DNA of 47,944 nucleotides, from positions 1 to 47,944 of the forward strand of contig JANXCE010000014.1 of NCBI GenBank assembly GCA_025059715.1, written 5' to 3'. Every line of letters begins with the position of its first letter. Positions within the stretch are counted from its first letter, which is position 1. This DNA is from Caldimicrobium sp. GTDB taxonomy: Bacteria; Desulfobacterota; Thermodesulfobacteria; Thermodesulfobacteriales; Thermodesulfobacteriaceae. The notes under the pieces are model-generated. The model ran no database searches and was not told the DNA's origin. It saw nothing but the letters and a program-made list of their open reading frames with translations. Position numbers and translations under genes: made by a program. This document shows, piece by piece, positions 27,140-35,660 of this stretch.

Positions 27140-28303
27140 TTATTTATCGATACCTGCCAGCTCTTTAATTTTTTCAACCATGTCTAACCTTTCCCAAGTA
27201 AATTCAGGCTCCTGTCGTCCAAAATGTCCGTAACAGGCTGTTTTTCTAAAAATTGGTCTCCTCAATTGAAGATAATCAATCATATGTTTGGGTCTGAAAC
27301 AAAAGAGTTTATTAATAATGTCTAAAATCTTTTCAACAGGGATAGTTTCTGTGCCGTAGGTGTTGACATTAATTGCTAAGGGCTCAGGAACACCGATGGC
27401 ATAAGCCACTTGAACTTCTATTTCCTTGGCTACCCCTGCAGCTACTAAATTCTTAGCTACATATCTTGCATAATAAGAGGGAGTTCTATCCACTTTGGTA
27501 GCGTCTTTTCCCGAGAAGGCTCCTCCTCCATGGTGTCCTCTTCCCCCATAGGTATCCACAATTATTTTTCGGCCAGTCATTCCACAATCAGCCAATGGTC
27601 CACCAATGACAAATCTTCCAGTCCCGTTGATAATTATCTTTGTATCAGGTTTTAGATGTTCTGGAGCAATAACCTTTTTAATCACCTCTTCGGTAATAGC
27701 TTCTCTCAATTCTTTGAGGGTAACTGTTGGATCGTGTTGAGCAGCTATTACTATTGTATGCACATCCACAGGGCGTCTATCCTCATATCTTATAGTGACC
27801 TGTGTTTTTCCATCAGGTCTTAGGAAGGGTAAAATTCCCTTTTTTCGCACCTCAGCAAGTCTCATAGCTAATTTATGAGCATACCAGATGGGCATAGGCA
27901 TATAATCTGGGGTTTCATCACAGGCATAACCAAACATTAGTCCCTGATCCCCAGCCCCAATTTCACCGTCTCTCTCTATGCCCATGGCTATGTCAGGGCT
28001 TTGACGGTCTATACTTATCAGCACTGCACAGGTCTGATAGTCAAAACCAAGATCAGAATGATTATAGCCAATTTCCTTTACCACTCCTCGGGCTATAGTT
28101 GGATAGTCAATCCTTGCCTCGGTGGTAATCTCCCCAGCAATGAGAATCATTCCTGTATTAACAAGGGTTTCACAGGCTACTCTGGCATAGGGATCCTTCT
28201 CTAAAATAGCATCTAAGATGGCATCGGAGATTTGATCCGCAACCTTATCTGGATGTCCCTCCACTACTGATTCTGAAGTAAAAAGAAAATTTTTCACTAA
28301 CAT
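27140..28303 (-). CDS. metK: S-adenosylmethionine synthetase
   Basis: This 387-residue enzyme makes S-adenosylmethionine from methionine and ATP. Diagnostic segments are [20 protein letters not shown] at the N terminus, [15 protein letters not shown] (ATP-binding) and [16 protein letters not shown] near the active site. AGGAGG precedes the ATG by seven bases. A promoter at 28339-28366 leaves only about 30 bases of leader, too short for a SAM riboswitch. It heads the metK-ahcY-umuD-umuC transcript. Confidence 0.97.
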   Translation of the reverse strand: MLVKNFLFTSESVVEGHPDKVADQISDAILDAILEKDPYARVACETLVNTGMILIAGEITTEARIDYPTIARGVVKEIGYNHSDLGFDYQTCAVLISIDRQSPDIAMGIERDGEIGAGDQGLMFGYACDETPDYMPMPIWYAHKLAMRLAEVRKKGILPFLRPDGKTQVTIRYEDRRPVDVHTIVIAAQHDPTVTLKELREAITEEVIKKVIAPEHLKPDTKIIINGTGRFVIGGPLADCGMTGRKIIVDTYGGRGHHGGGAFSGKDATKVDRTPSYYARYVAKNLVAAGVAKEIEVQVAYAIGVPEPLAINVNTYGTETIPVEKILDIINKLFCFRPKHMIDYLQLRRPIFRKTACYGHFGRQEPEFTWERLDMVEKIKELAGIDK

Positions 28304-28338
28304 AGGGCATCCTCCTATTCCCTAATTTTAATCTCCCA

Positions 28339-28366
28339 ATCATAATATAAATTCTAATCTTATCAA
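28339..28366 (-). promoter_or_regulatory. Sigma-70 promoter of metK operon
   Basis: The minus strand carries TTGATA (28361-28366), 16 bases, then TATGAT (28339-28344), in the 69-base gap between ccoS and metK. It separates the SAM-cycle operon from the oxidase operon upstream. Confidence 0.6.
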
Positions 28367-28372
28367 GATTGC

Positions 28373-28528
28373 CTATGATGAATTTTCTTCGTCGTCATCT
28401 TCAAGCATACGGTATTTTGGGCCTTCGGGATCGTCCATCTGTCCACTCTTTATCGACCATAGAAACCAAAGCCAAGCTCCTATTCCCATAGCAATAGAAA
28501 TGATAATTAGAAAATAGAGACTCCACAT
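28373..28528 (-). CDS. ccoS: CcoS, cbb3 oxidase maturation microprotein
   Basis: This is a 51-residue protein with one N-terminal transmembrane helix (MWSLYFLIIISIAMGIGAWL) and an acidic tail (PKYRMLEDDDEE). This is the CcoS layout; CcoS is needed to insert heme and copper into CcoN. The ATG at 28528 starts one base after the ccoI stop, giving the conserved ccoI-ccoS pair. It is the last gene of the oxidase operon. Its tail is nearly identical to that of the microprotein at 34266-34418. Confidence 0.88.
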   Translation of the reverse strand: MWSLYFLIIISIAMGIGAWLWFLWSIKSGQMDDPEGPKYRMLEDDDEENSS

Positions 28529-28529
28529 C

Positions 28530-30932
28530 TTATCTTGCCAACCTCAGGGAATTTATTACCACTAATATAGAGCTTGTGGCCATCAATAGGGCTGAAATAA
28601 CTGGATGGATCTTTCCCGTCACTGCAAGAGGGATAGCTATTATATTATAAGAAAAGGCCCAGAGCAAATTTTCTTTGGCAATTTTTAGGGTTCTTTTGGC
28701 TAAGGATAGAAATTCAGGTAAAATTCGTAAGTCCTTTTTCATAAATACTCCTTGAGCGGATTCCATTGCCAGTTCTACTCCACTTGCGAGGGCAAGGCTG
28801 GCTGTGCTTACTGCTAAAGCGGGAGCATCATTAATCCCATCTCCAATCATCATTATCCTTTTTCCCCTATTTTGCCATTCTTTTATAATTTCTGCCTTCT
28901 CTATTGGAGTTGCCTTAGAAACAGAGTAATCTATTTTTAATTCTCTTGCAACTCTCTTTACCACCTCCTCTTCATCACCACTTAAAATCCAAGTTTTTAA
29001 CCTCTTTCTTTTTAATTCCTCTATGACCTCCTTAGCCTCCTCTCGAAGGGTGTCATCTAAAACAAACAAACCTAAAACTCGCTTTTCATCACTTAGCATT
29101 ACCACCGTATAACCCGCTTGAACATAAAAAGAGCACATCTGCTTTACCTGGGGATTCAGCTTTCCTATTCTTTCCTCTATGAATTCTCTATTGCCTAAAT
29201 AATACCTTCCACCATCGATGACCCCTTCAATACCCCTTCCAGGATAGTTTTTAAAATCCGTTACTTTGTATACCTCCTCTCTATTTCCAAGTTTTAAGAA
29301 GGCCTTTGCAAGAGGGTGAGTAGAGCAGGATTCTAAGGAGAGTGCTATTTGCAAAACTATGTTTACCGGCTCCTCATAAATGTGATATTCCTTTACTTGG
29401 GGTTCTCCCTTAGTAAGGGTTCCTGTTTTGTCGAAGGCAATTATGTTAATAGAATTCACCCTCTCAATGAGGGTTCCGTCACGGATCAAAAGACCAAGTT
29501 GATAGGCTTTTTGGGTAGCAATTAGAAAAGCTAAAGGTAGAGCCAAACCAAGGGCACAGGGACAAGCTATGACTAATACTGAGACTGCCCGAAGAAGTCC
29601 TTCAGTGAGATTCTCTTGGATATATCCATAAATAAAAGTAATACAGGCAATGAGTACCACTAAAGGAACAAAGACTCTAATTACTCTATCCGCTATTCCT
29701 TGGAGTCTTGGCTTTTCTTCTAGAGCTTTTAATACGGTTTGCACGATTTTAGACAATAGGGTTTCCTTTACATCCTGAACCTTAATAATTATCTTTCCAT
29801 TTATATTCATACAGCCTGCATAAACCTTGTCGCCCTCCCTTCTGGTTACCGGCATAGGTTCACCTGTTAATAAGGATTCATCTACCTCAGAGATACCCTC
29901 AACTATGGTTCCATCTACAGGGATTTTCTCTCCCGGTTTAATAACTACAAGATCTCCAGACTTTAAGCTTTCAACTAAACTAAGTATCTCTCCTGAGGAG
30001 GTAATTTTGGTGGCATATTTGGGTTGATAGCTCAGAAGAATCCTCAAAACAGAACTGGCCTTTAATTGCATCTTTTTTTCTAAGTATCTTCCTAAGAGTA
30101 TAAAGGTTATTATCATCGCCGAGGTGTCAAAATAGACTTCCTTTCCCATAAAGATTGCCACTACACTATAAGTATAAGCGGAAAAGGATCCCATAATTAC
30201 TAACACATCCATACTGAGATGTCTTGAAAGCATACTTTTAAAAAAGTTTTTCCAAAAGGGTTGGGCGGAGTAGAACATAACTGGTGTTGAAAGTCCCCAG
30301 GCTAAATATTCAAAGAGTTTTCTCAAAGAAGCTTCAATTCCTTGAAAATATCCCGCATAGAGGGACACCGTGTAGAGCATAAGTTGCATAGAAAAAAAGC
30401 TTGCTGTTCCAAAGCGTATAAGCAAATCCTTTGCCTCACTCTCAAGAATCCTCTCAAGATCCGAGGTTATTCCAGGTAGAGGTAAATACCCTAAGATGGT
30501 AATAGACTCTAAAATTTCCTCTAAGGTTATTTCCTGTGGATTATATCTGATTGTCGCTCTATGAGTAGCAAAGTTGATACTTATTCCTCTTATCCCCCTT
30601 TTTTTTCTCAAAAACCTTTCTAATAACCAAATACAAGCAGCACACCTAATCCCAGATATACCAATCTTCAACTCTTTTTCATCCCTGTTGATCTCTCTTA
30701 TACAACTTTCAAAAAGCTGAGGCTCAACCTTTTTGAATTCTGGTTGGCCTGGAACCCAATCTCTTCTCTTAATGTAAAATTCCTCTAAATTAGCCTCTTT
30801 AATGGCTTTTCTTATAGCGAAACAGCCCTGACAACAGTAAGGTTCCCTATCACCATTAATTTCATACCAGAGAGCTTCTTTCTCTAAAATCGGTGTTAAA
30901 CAGTGAACACAACTGATTTTTCTTTCAGACAT
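28530..30932 (-). CDS. ccoI: CcoI-type copper-transporting P1B-ATPase
   Basis: This is an 800-residue P-type ATPase. It has an N-terminal cysteine-rich metal domain (CVHC...CCQGC), a heavy-metal-associated domain with RCAAC, eight transmembrane helices, the TGEP actuator motif, CPC in the transport helix (VIACPCALGLALP) and the phosphorylated Asp in FDKTGTLTKGE. The extra N-terminal cysteine domain and the adjacent ccoS are typical of CcoI/FixI, which exports copper for assembly of the cbb3 active site rather than for resistance. Confidence 0.92.
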   Translation of the reverse strand: MSERKISCVHCLTPILEKEALWYEINGDREPYCCQGCFAIRKAIKEANLEEFYIKRRDWVPGQPEFKKVEPQLFESCIREINRDEKELKIGISGIRCAACIWLLERFLRKKRGIRGISINFATHRATIRYNPQEITLEEILESITILGYLPLPGITSDLERILESEAKDLLIRFGTASFFSMQLMLYTVSLYAGYFQGIEASLRKLFEYLAWGLSTPVMFYSAQPFWKNFFKSMLSRHLSMDVLVIMGSFSAYTYSVVAIFMGKEVYFDTSAMIITFILLGRYLEKKMQLKASSVLRILLSYQPKYATKITSSGEILSLVESLKSGDLVVIKPGEKIPVDGTIVEGISEVDESLLTGEPMPVTRREGDKVYAGCMNINGKIIIKVQDVKETLLSKIVQTVLKALEEKPRLQGIADRVIRVFVPLVVLIACITFIYGYIQENLTEGLLRAVSVLVIACPCALGLALPLAFLIATQKAYQLGLLIRDGTLIERVNSINIIAFDKTGTLTKGEPQVKEYHIYEEPVNIVLQIALSLESCSTHPLAKAFLKLGNREEVYKVTDFKNYPGRGIEGVIDGGRYYLGNREFIEERIGKLNPQVKQMCSFYVQAGYTVVMLSDEKRVLGLFVLDDTLREEAKEVIEELKRKRLKTWILSGDEEEVVKRVARELKIDYSVSKATPIEKAEIIKEWQNRGKRIMMIGDGINDAPALAVSTASLALASGVELAMESAQGVFMKKDLRILPEFLSLAKRTLKIAKENLLWAFSYNIIAIPLAVTGKIHPVISALLMATSSILVVINSLRLAR

Positions 30933-30985
30933 GAACTATCATGTTAGCTAAACTTATGGCGAAATACACTTCCAAACAAGGAAAT

Positions 30986-31687
30986 CTAATTTTTAAAGAA
31001 TTCCGTCCAGATAAAATAGATTCCTGCAATAATCATGAGAAACCCTGCAATATAATTAAACTTCTCTTGGAGATAGAACTTCCCTCTGAAACCTGCCTCT
31101 GTAATTAGCACCATAGAGGGAATAGTAGCTAATCCAAAGAGAAACATGGCAATAAAACCCTTTAAAAAGGCTAAAAAAGGGATGCTTTCCTTTAATCCCA
31201 AAGCAGAAGTAGTAATTAATCCAGCATAGGACAAACCACAGGGTAGAAAGCCATTTAATATTCCTACTGGGAAAAAATAAGCTATGCCTCCGCTCTTGAG
31301 TAAATTTGCCATTCTTAAACTTATTGCCTCTGCTTTGAAGAGCACTTTTAAAAACACAGGCTTTTTTTTGAGAAGAGTAAAAATTCCTATTATAATAAGA
31401 AGAGCGGAGACAAATAGGAGCACTAACTTTTGTAATGGTTCAAGATACTTAGCCCCTATTAAAAAGGACCCAAGGAAAGCTATCATCCCTCCCATAAAGG
31501 CGTAACTTGAAGCCCTTCCTAAATGATAGGCAAAATAAGCAAGCAATCTTTGCCCAAGGGAGAGTCCTTCAATTATTGAACCAAAAAAGAGCATAATGGG
31601 GCCGCACATCCCCACACAATGTCCAAATCCTCCAACTATTCCAGAAATAATCAAGATTAAAAAAAGGGATTGAGGCGCTTCAGACAT
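30986..31687 (-). CDS. Six-TM sulfite-exporter-like (TauE/UreH/DsbD-type) membrane protein of cbb3 cluster
   Basis: This 233-residue membrane protein has about six helices. The first carries GGFGHCVGMCGP, a His/Cys/Met-containing motif found in the TSUP-like proteins that sit in cbb3 and copper-handling clusters. A second GILNGFLPCGLSYAG repeat resembles the DsbD/CcdA fold. It probably helps move copper or thiol equivalents for oxidase assembly; that is an inference from motif and position between the YtkA-like gene and ccoI. It is not related in sequence to the large TSUP permeases at 37276 and 45983. Confidence 0.78.
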   Translation of the reverse strand: MSEAPQSLFLILIISGIVGGFGHCVGMCGPIMLFFGSIIEGLSLGQRLLAYFAYHLGRASSYAFMGGMIAFLGSFLIGAKYLEPLQKLVLLFVSALLIIIGIFTLLKKKPVFLKVLFKAEAISLRMANLLKSGGIAYFFPVGILNGFLPCGLSYAGLITTSALGLKESIPFLAFLKGFIAMFLFGLATIPSMVLITEAGFRGKFYLQEKFNYIAGFLMIIAGIYFIWTEFFKN

Positions 31688-31696
31688 TAAAGACTC

Positions 31697-32110
31697 TTAT
31701 CTATTTCTTATGTGGAATAAAAACTTTACTAAACTTTTGTTACTTGATGTGTCAATTAATTCTGCTTGCCAAAGGGTTTTTTTGCATCGGGGGAGAATTA
31801 TCTTCCCCTCAAATTTTTCAGGGGTAACTCTTTTTAGCTTTGTCTTATTTTCCCCCATATACATTTCGGGCATGGTGAAATCGACTAAGATCTCCTCTGT
31901 TTTAAGAGGTGGTATTATATTTACCTCAATTTTGAGCTCCTGCATTGCTTTTACTGGTTTAGGATTGAGATCAAAGCGAAAGGTTTGTGCACCTATTGTG
32001 GCCTCACAATAGCTCTTTTGAATATCACATTCTATTGCCTTAGTCCATCCCTCAGCTATGAGAAGTAAAAGAAGGTAAAGTGAGATCTCAAGGATTTTTA
32101 CAATAGACAT
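31697..32110 (-). CDS. Secreted YtkA-like protein with Met-rich motif
   Basis: This is a 137-residue protein with an N-terminal signal or anchor helix (about 6-22) and a single beta-rich domain. The segment DFTMPEMYMG resembles YtkA/FixH-like domains that present methionines for Cu(I); three methionines fall within eight residues. Two cysteine pairs (ECDIQKSYC; PRC) may form a disulfide. It lies inside the cbb3 operon next to the NosL-like gene, so a periplasmic copper-delivery role is plausible but not established. Confidence 0.6.
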   Translation of the reverse strand: MSIVKILEISLYLLLLLIAEGWTKAIECDIQKSYCEATIGAQTFRFDLNPKPVKAMQELKIEVNIIPPLKTEEILVDFTMPEMYMGENKTKLKRVTPEKFEGKIILPRCKKTLWQAELIDTSSNKSLVKFLFHIRNR

Positions 32111-32130
32111 AATACCACCCTTACTTAATT

Positions 32131-32652
32131 CTATTTTTGAATCCTCTTCATTTTTCTTCTTTCTCTTATCATCTTTGTATCTTCATACATATCCTCATAA
32201 GAAGCTCTGATTGCCTCCTCAAAGGTGGCTATCTTACCACCATATTTTTGTATAAAGGCCTCTGCATCCTCTTTCTTCTCAAAGGCCCACTTAGCTCTTT
32301 TTGTCATTACACCTCTTAAGGAACCACCAACTACCCAATAGGCCCGTTCGGCGTCAATCAGTTTTTTGCTATTGTAATCTGCAACAAGTATTTTCACCGG
32401 GGTTTTATCTATATTTATAGCAAGATCTATAGAGGCACAATGTAAACTACAGGTTCCCACTTCTTCACCGTCATCATATACAATAAGCATTCTACTAAAA
32501 TTAAATTGCTTACGATCCATCTGACAATACTTGCACTGAGGATGCTTTAGAATATCTCCCTCTTCGGTAGAAGAGATCAATTCAGAAAAATATAAGAGGA
32601 AAAGGAAAAAACCAATAAAAATTAAAATGATAAACATCCATCTTTTAAACAT
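32131..32652 (-). CDS. NosL-like membrane-anchored copper-binding protein
   Basis: This protein of about 173 residues has an N-terminal transmembrane helix and a NosL-type domain. CKYCQMDRKQFNFSRMLI carries the CxxCxM copper-binding motif of NosL, and CSLHC is a second thiol/His site. NosL delivers Cu(I) to nitrous oxide reductase; here no nos genes are present and the gene is embedded in the cbb3 operon, so delivery to the oxidase is the likely use. The ATG at 32652 follows GGAGGTGGGG and is preferred over the one at 32688, which overlaps the preceding stop but has no Shine-Dalgarno. The C terminus is long and highly charged. Confidence 0.72.
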   Translation of the reverse strand: MFKRWMFIILIFIGFFLFLLYFSELISSTEEGDILKHPQCKYCQMDRKQFNFSRMLIVYDDGEEVGTCSLHCASIDLAINIDKTPVKILVADYNSKKLIDAERAYWVVGGSLRGVMTKRAKWAFEKKEDAEAFIQKYGGKIATFEEAIRASYEDMYEDTKMIRERRKMKRIQK

Positions 32653-32684
32653 ATCCCCACCTCCCTCTAAAAAGTTTTCATAGT

Positions 32685-33131
32685 TCATGGACCTATTACC
32701 TCAATTCTTTTAATTAATGGAAAGATCTCCCTTTCATAGGGAAGAAAAAAAAGAAGGTCCCACTTTCCTGAAAAGGGAAAGTTTATCTTAGCAACATAGA
32801 CATTATTCTTAATTAAGTGAGCTTCAAATTCTCTATCATAGGAGTTACTGGCAATCCAACTAATTCTAACTTTTATTTTATTAATTCCATATATTTTGAT
32901 AGCTTCATTATTAATTTTAAACAGCAATTCGTTTTCTCCCACTCTTAACTTATCTTTTTCTAAGCTAATTTGATAATATTTTTCTGCTTCTTTTAGTTTG
33001 TCATACTGTAACCCTAATTCATAGGTGTTTTCATAGATTTTTCCGTCAAAGGTTTTTTTTCCAATATATATAGAAATAAAAATTATTAGTAAACCAATGA
33101 ACAAAACAAAATAGGTAAGTGGTTTAATCAT
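32685..33131 (-). CDS. ccoH: FixH/CcoH-like cbb3 oxidase assembly protein
   Basis: This is a 148-residue protein with one N-terminal membrane helix (5-24) and a periplasmic beta-sandwich with the FixH pattern (FEAHLIKNNVYVAKINFPFSGKWDL). FixH/CcoH proteins bind the CcoNOPQ complex late in assembly. It begins on the last base of ccoG, the common ccoG-ccoH order, which is the strongest support because the sequence itself is divergent. Confidence 0.72.
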   Translation of the reverse strand: MIKPLTYFVLFIGLLIIFISIYIGKKTFDGKIYENTYELGLQYDKLKEAEKYYQISLEKDKLRVGENELLFKINNEAIKIYGINKIKVRISWIASNSYDREFEAHLIKNNVYVAKINFPFSGKWDLLFFLPYEREIFPLIKRIEVIGP

Positions 33132-34291
33132 TACAACCTCAATGTTTCTTTTTTTAATATTCTTTCGTTTATTGATATATTTAATTCTATATTCTTAGTT
33201 CCCTGGGGAACAAAAAGAAAGATTCTTGTTTTTATCTTTTCTTCAGGTGTAAGGGTAATTTCTTTCGGTTCGATTTTTATGGAGGGTGAGGTAGAGAATT
33301 TTAAGGTGTAAAAAGCTTTTTTCTTATTTTCTAAGGAGAGAATATATGAGTGGATAGAAAAGGTGTCTTTGGTTGAGATTTTAAAATAGGGATCCTTTAT
33401 TAAATGTGCTTCTACCGGAGCCATTTTTGTAGAATAGACCAGAGCCCCACTAAGGGTTGAAAAGAAGAGAACAGCGGAGATAGTCACAGGAGGTCTCAAT
33501 AGTTCTTTTAAAGATATTGTCTTTTTATCGCCCCAAAAATACCGTATAAGACCTGATTTTTTCTTCTTAGCAAAGATTTTATCACATACCGACAGACACT
33601 CAGCACAGGCTATACAGGCTATATTTAGGCCCTGACGTATGTCAATATTTATTGGACACTTTCTTACGCAGGCCCTACAGTTTATGCACTCTTCTTTTCT
33701 TTCTGCATCAAAGGCTATCACTAAGGTCTTACTATCAAAAAGCATAGTCTGAGCTCTTGCATAGGGGCAGACCTTAGCACAAAAACTTCTTCGCCAAAAA
33801 GCAAAATTTAAAAAAGTGGGAATAAGGATTCCAATGAAAAAAGCAGTGGTAAGTTTACCCGGAAGTTTTCCTTGAAATATATTGCTCCAAAAGTCATAGG
33901 GTGAGATAAAATACCAAATGATAGTTAGGCTAATGATTATACTCATGAAAAATACTACAGGATAAAAGAGATATTTTCTTCTCTGAAGAAAGTCTGTTAA
34001 GTCGCAAAGGACAGTTTGGGGACAACACCAGCCACACCAAATTCTTCCTAAGGTTATAGTTACTAAAAGAAAGAAAAAGGTAAAAGCCAGTGTAACAAGT
34101 AAAACTAAAAAGAAATCTTCAAGGTATAGTATAGTTCCGAAGAAATACAATCTAAGAGTAGGCACATCAAATCTGAGGATACTTTCTCCTGAAAGTTTAA
34201 TCCAAGGAATAATAAAGAAGGCGGTGGCAAGAATTATCTTAATAAACCACCGCCATCCCTGTAAATTAAAGCTTATTGTCTTCTTCTTCAT
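33131..34291 (-). CDS. ccoG: CcoG/RdxA, cbb3 oxidase accessory iron-sulfur protein
   Basis: This is a 386-residue polyferredoxin with about five transmembrane helices. GRIWCGWCCPQTV is the conserved cysteine-rich turn of CcoG (NapH-like), followed by two ferredoxin-like clusters, CINCRACVRKCP and CIACAECLSVCD, and a periplasmic C-terminal immunoglobulin-like domain. CcoG is thought to reduce Cu(II) to Cu(I) for oxidase assembly. It is about 80 residues shorter than common CcoG. The start overlaps the upstream microprotein gene by 26 bases. Confidence 0.88.
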   Translation of the reverse strand: MKKKTISFNLQGWRWFIKIILATAFFIIPWIKLSGESILRFDVPTLRLYFFGTILYLEDFFLVLLVTLAFTFFFLLVTITLGRIWCGWCCPQTVLCDLTDFLQRRKYLFYPVVFFMSIIISLTIIWYFISPYDFWSNIFQGKLPGKLTTAFFIGILIPTFLNFAFWRRSFCAKVCPYARAQTMLFDSKTLVIAFDAERKEECINCRACVRKCPINIDIRQGLNIACIACAECLSVCDKIFAKKKKSGLIRYFWGDKKTISLKELLRPPVTISAVLFFSTLSGALVYSTKMAPVEAHLIKDPYFKISTKDTFSIHSYILSLENKKKAFYTLKFSTSPSIKIEPKEITLTPEEKIKTRIFLFVPQGTKNIELNISINERILKKETLRL

Positions 34292-34418
34292 CTTCTAACA
34301 TTCGATACTTGGGAGCCTCTACTTGATCCTTACGTTTTCGGTTGTAATAGTAAAATATCACTATCAAAAAGGTTATTACTAAAACAATTCCGTAAAAGAG
34401 ATATTCGGTGGGTGTCAT
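34266..34418 (-). CDS. CcoQ-like microprotein with CcoS-type tail
   Basis: This 50-residue protein has one membrane helix (YLFYGIVLVITFLIVIFYYY) and a charged tail. The position after ccoP and the single helix fit CcoQ (FixQ), the small subunit that stabilises the oxidase. The tail (APKYRMLEDEEED) is almost the same as the tail of CcoS at 28373-28528 (GPKYRMLEDDDEE), which suggests a common origin or a shared binding partner. Its ATG overlaps the stop of the preceding microgene (ATGA), and its end overlaps ccoG by 26 bases. Confidence 0.65.
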   Translation of the reverse strand: MTPTEYLFYGIVLVITFLIVIFYYYNRKRKDQVEAPKYRMLEDEEEDNKL

Positions 34419-34504
34419 TTACCCCTCGCTTTTAAATAAAGAATGATTATTCCTACTAAAGCTAAGCTTGTAAATCCAATTGTGGCAATAATTGTCATAT
34501 CCAT
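34415..34504 (-). CDS. 29-residue single-helix microprotein in cbb3 operon
   Basis: This is a very short frame encoding MDMTIIATIGFTSLALVGII and ending LYLKARGK. It has a good Shine-Dalgarno (AGGAGG seven bases before the ATG at 34504), a single hydrophobic helix and a positively charged C-terminal end, and its stop overlaps the next start (ATGA). This supports real translation. It could be a second CcoQ-like or CcoM-like small subunit of the oxidase. No homologue is known to me. Confidence 0.6.
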   Translation of the reverse strand: MDMTIIATIGFTSLALVGIIILYLKARGK

Positions 34505-34515
34505 GGCTTATCCTC

Positions 34516-35043
34516 CTATTTCTGAAGGGTTCTAATGAAGGATACCATAGACCAAATAGCATTTTTATCAAATTGAGCCTCATAGGGTGGCATACCCTTA
34601 TCGGTCCCTTTGGCTATAATTTTAAATATTTCACTATCGGTAATTTCTCTCTCTGTTCCAAGCCAGACCTTATCCTGAAGGGATGGGCCAATTCCTCCCT
34701 CTCCATTAGCTCCATGGCAGGCAGCACAGTTTTTCACATAGAGTTCTTTACCTAAAGCAATAGCTTTAACATCACCTGCTAAGGGATTCTTTTCTTCAAC
34801 CGGAGCAGGCTCAGTCTTGGCTTTGATTCTTTGGGCAATTACAGGATCTTTGGCAAGCTCCTCTTGAAGCTCCTTTTCTTGAGACCAACCTGTAAAAGCT
34901 GGAGTATAGGCATATATGTAATAGATACCCCATATAATCAAGCCCCAAAAGAGTATCCACCATCCCTTAGGAATGGGTCTACTACAACACTCCTCTGTTT
35001 CAAATTCTCTCAAATCGTCGGTATCTTCATAGACGGGTCTCAT
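34516..35043 (-). CDS. ccoP: Monoheme CcoP-like cytochrome c subunit
   Basis: This 175-residue protein has an N-terminal cytoplasmic segment (with EECC), one transmembrane helix (WWILFWGLIIWGIYYIY), and one cytochrome c domain with CAACH and a downstream Met ligand in KGMPPY. Proteobacterial CcoP carries two hemes c; only one is present here, so the electron entry chain is shorter. It lies 18 bases after ccoO, in the expected order. Confidence 0.82.
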   Translation of the reverse strand: MRPVYEDTDDLREFETEECCSRPIPKGWWILFWGLIIWGIYYIYAYTPAFTGWSQEKELQEELAKDPVIAQRIKAKTEPAPVEEKNPLAGDVKAIALGKELYVKNCAACHGANGEGGIGPSLQDKVWLGTEREITDSEIFKIIAKGTDKGMPPYEAQFDKNAIWSMVSFIRTLQK

Positions 35044-35061
35044 AGCTTCACCTCCTTTATA

Positions 35062-35649
35062 TTATTGCTTTTTTACTGCGGTGCCCAAAACTTGCATATA
35101 GGCCACAAGGGCATCCATTTCAGTCTTATCCTTTAGGGCCTCAATTTCTTCTTTGGTGTAAGGGAAGCCGAGAGCTTTCATGTGGGCTTCGATTTGTTTT
35201 GGATTAAGCTTTCTCTCCTTCAGAAAGCCATATTTTGGCATGTTACTCTGGGGAAAGAAGGCTTGCGGATTTTCAAAGTGTTTATAATGCCACTCATCGG
35301 GATATTTGCCTCCAATACGCGCAAGATCCGGTCCAGTTCTCTTAGATCCCCATAAGAAGGGACGGTCATAGGCAAATTCCCCTGCCTTGGAATACTCTCC
35401 ATAACGCAAAACTTCGGTCTTAAGAGGTCTTACTGTCTGAGTATGACAATAAAAGCAACCCTCTCTTTGATAGATATCCCTTCCTGCTAATTGAAGAGCA
35501 GTATAGGGCTTTAGACCTTCAAGCTTAGGATGCATCTCCGGTCTAAACATAGGGTAAAGCATGGTTACAATAGTTCCTATAAGCACAGTTATTGTAGCTA
35601 ATAAAATAAGAACCAAGGGATTTCTTTCAATTAGTTGATGTAGGCTCAT
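35062..35649 (-). CDS. ccoO: cbb3 oxidase monoheme cytochrome c subunit CcoO
   Basis: This 195-residue FixO/CcoO subunit has an N-terminal transmembrane helix (13-33) and one heme motif in REGCFYCHTQTVRPL, the CcoO signature, with the distal Met in PQSNMPKYGFL. It relays electrons from CcoP or another cytochrome to the CcoN active site. It follows ccoN with an 11-base gap. Confidence 0.92.
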   Translation of the reverse strand: MSLHQLIERNPLVLILLATITVLIGTIVTMLYPMFRPEMHPKLEGLKPYTALQLAGRDIYQREGCFYCHTQTVRPLKTEVLRYGEYSKAGEFAYDRPFLWGSKRTGPDLARIGGKYPDEWHYKHFENPQAFFPQSNMPKYGFLKERKLNPKQIEAHMKALGFPYTKEEIEALKDKTEMDALVAYMQVLGTAVKKQ

Positions 35650-35660
35650 ATTCCACCCCC

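Noticed and set aside
28304-28372. Possible SAM riboswitch before metK
   Set aside because: The gap to ccoS is only 69 bases and contains a promoter, leaving about 30 bases of leader, too little for any known SAM riboswitch.
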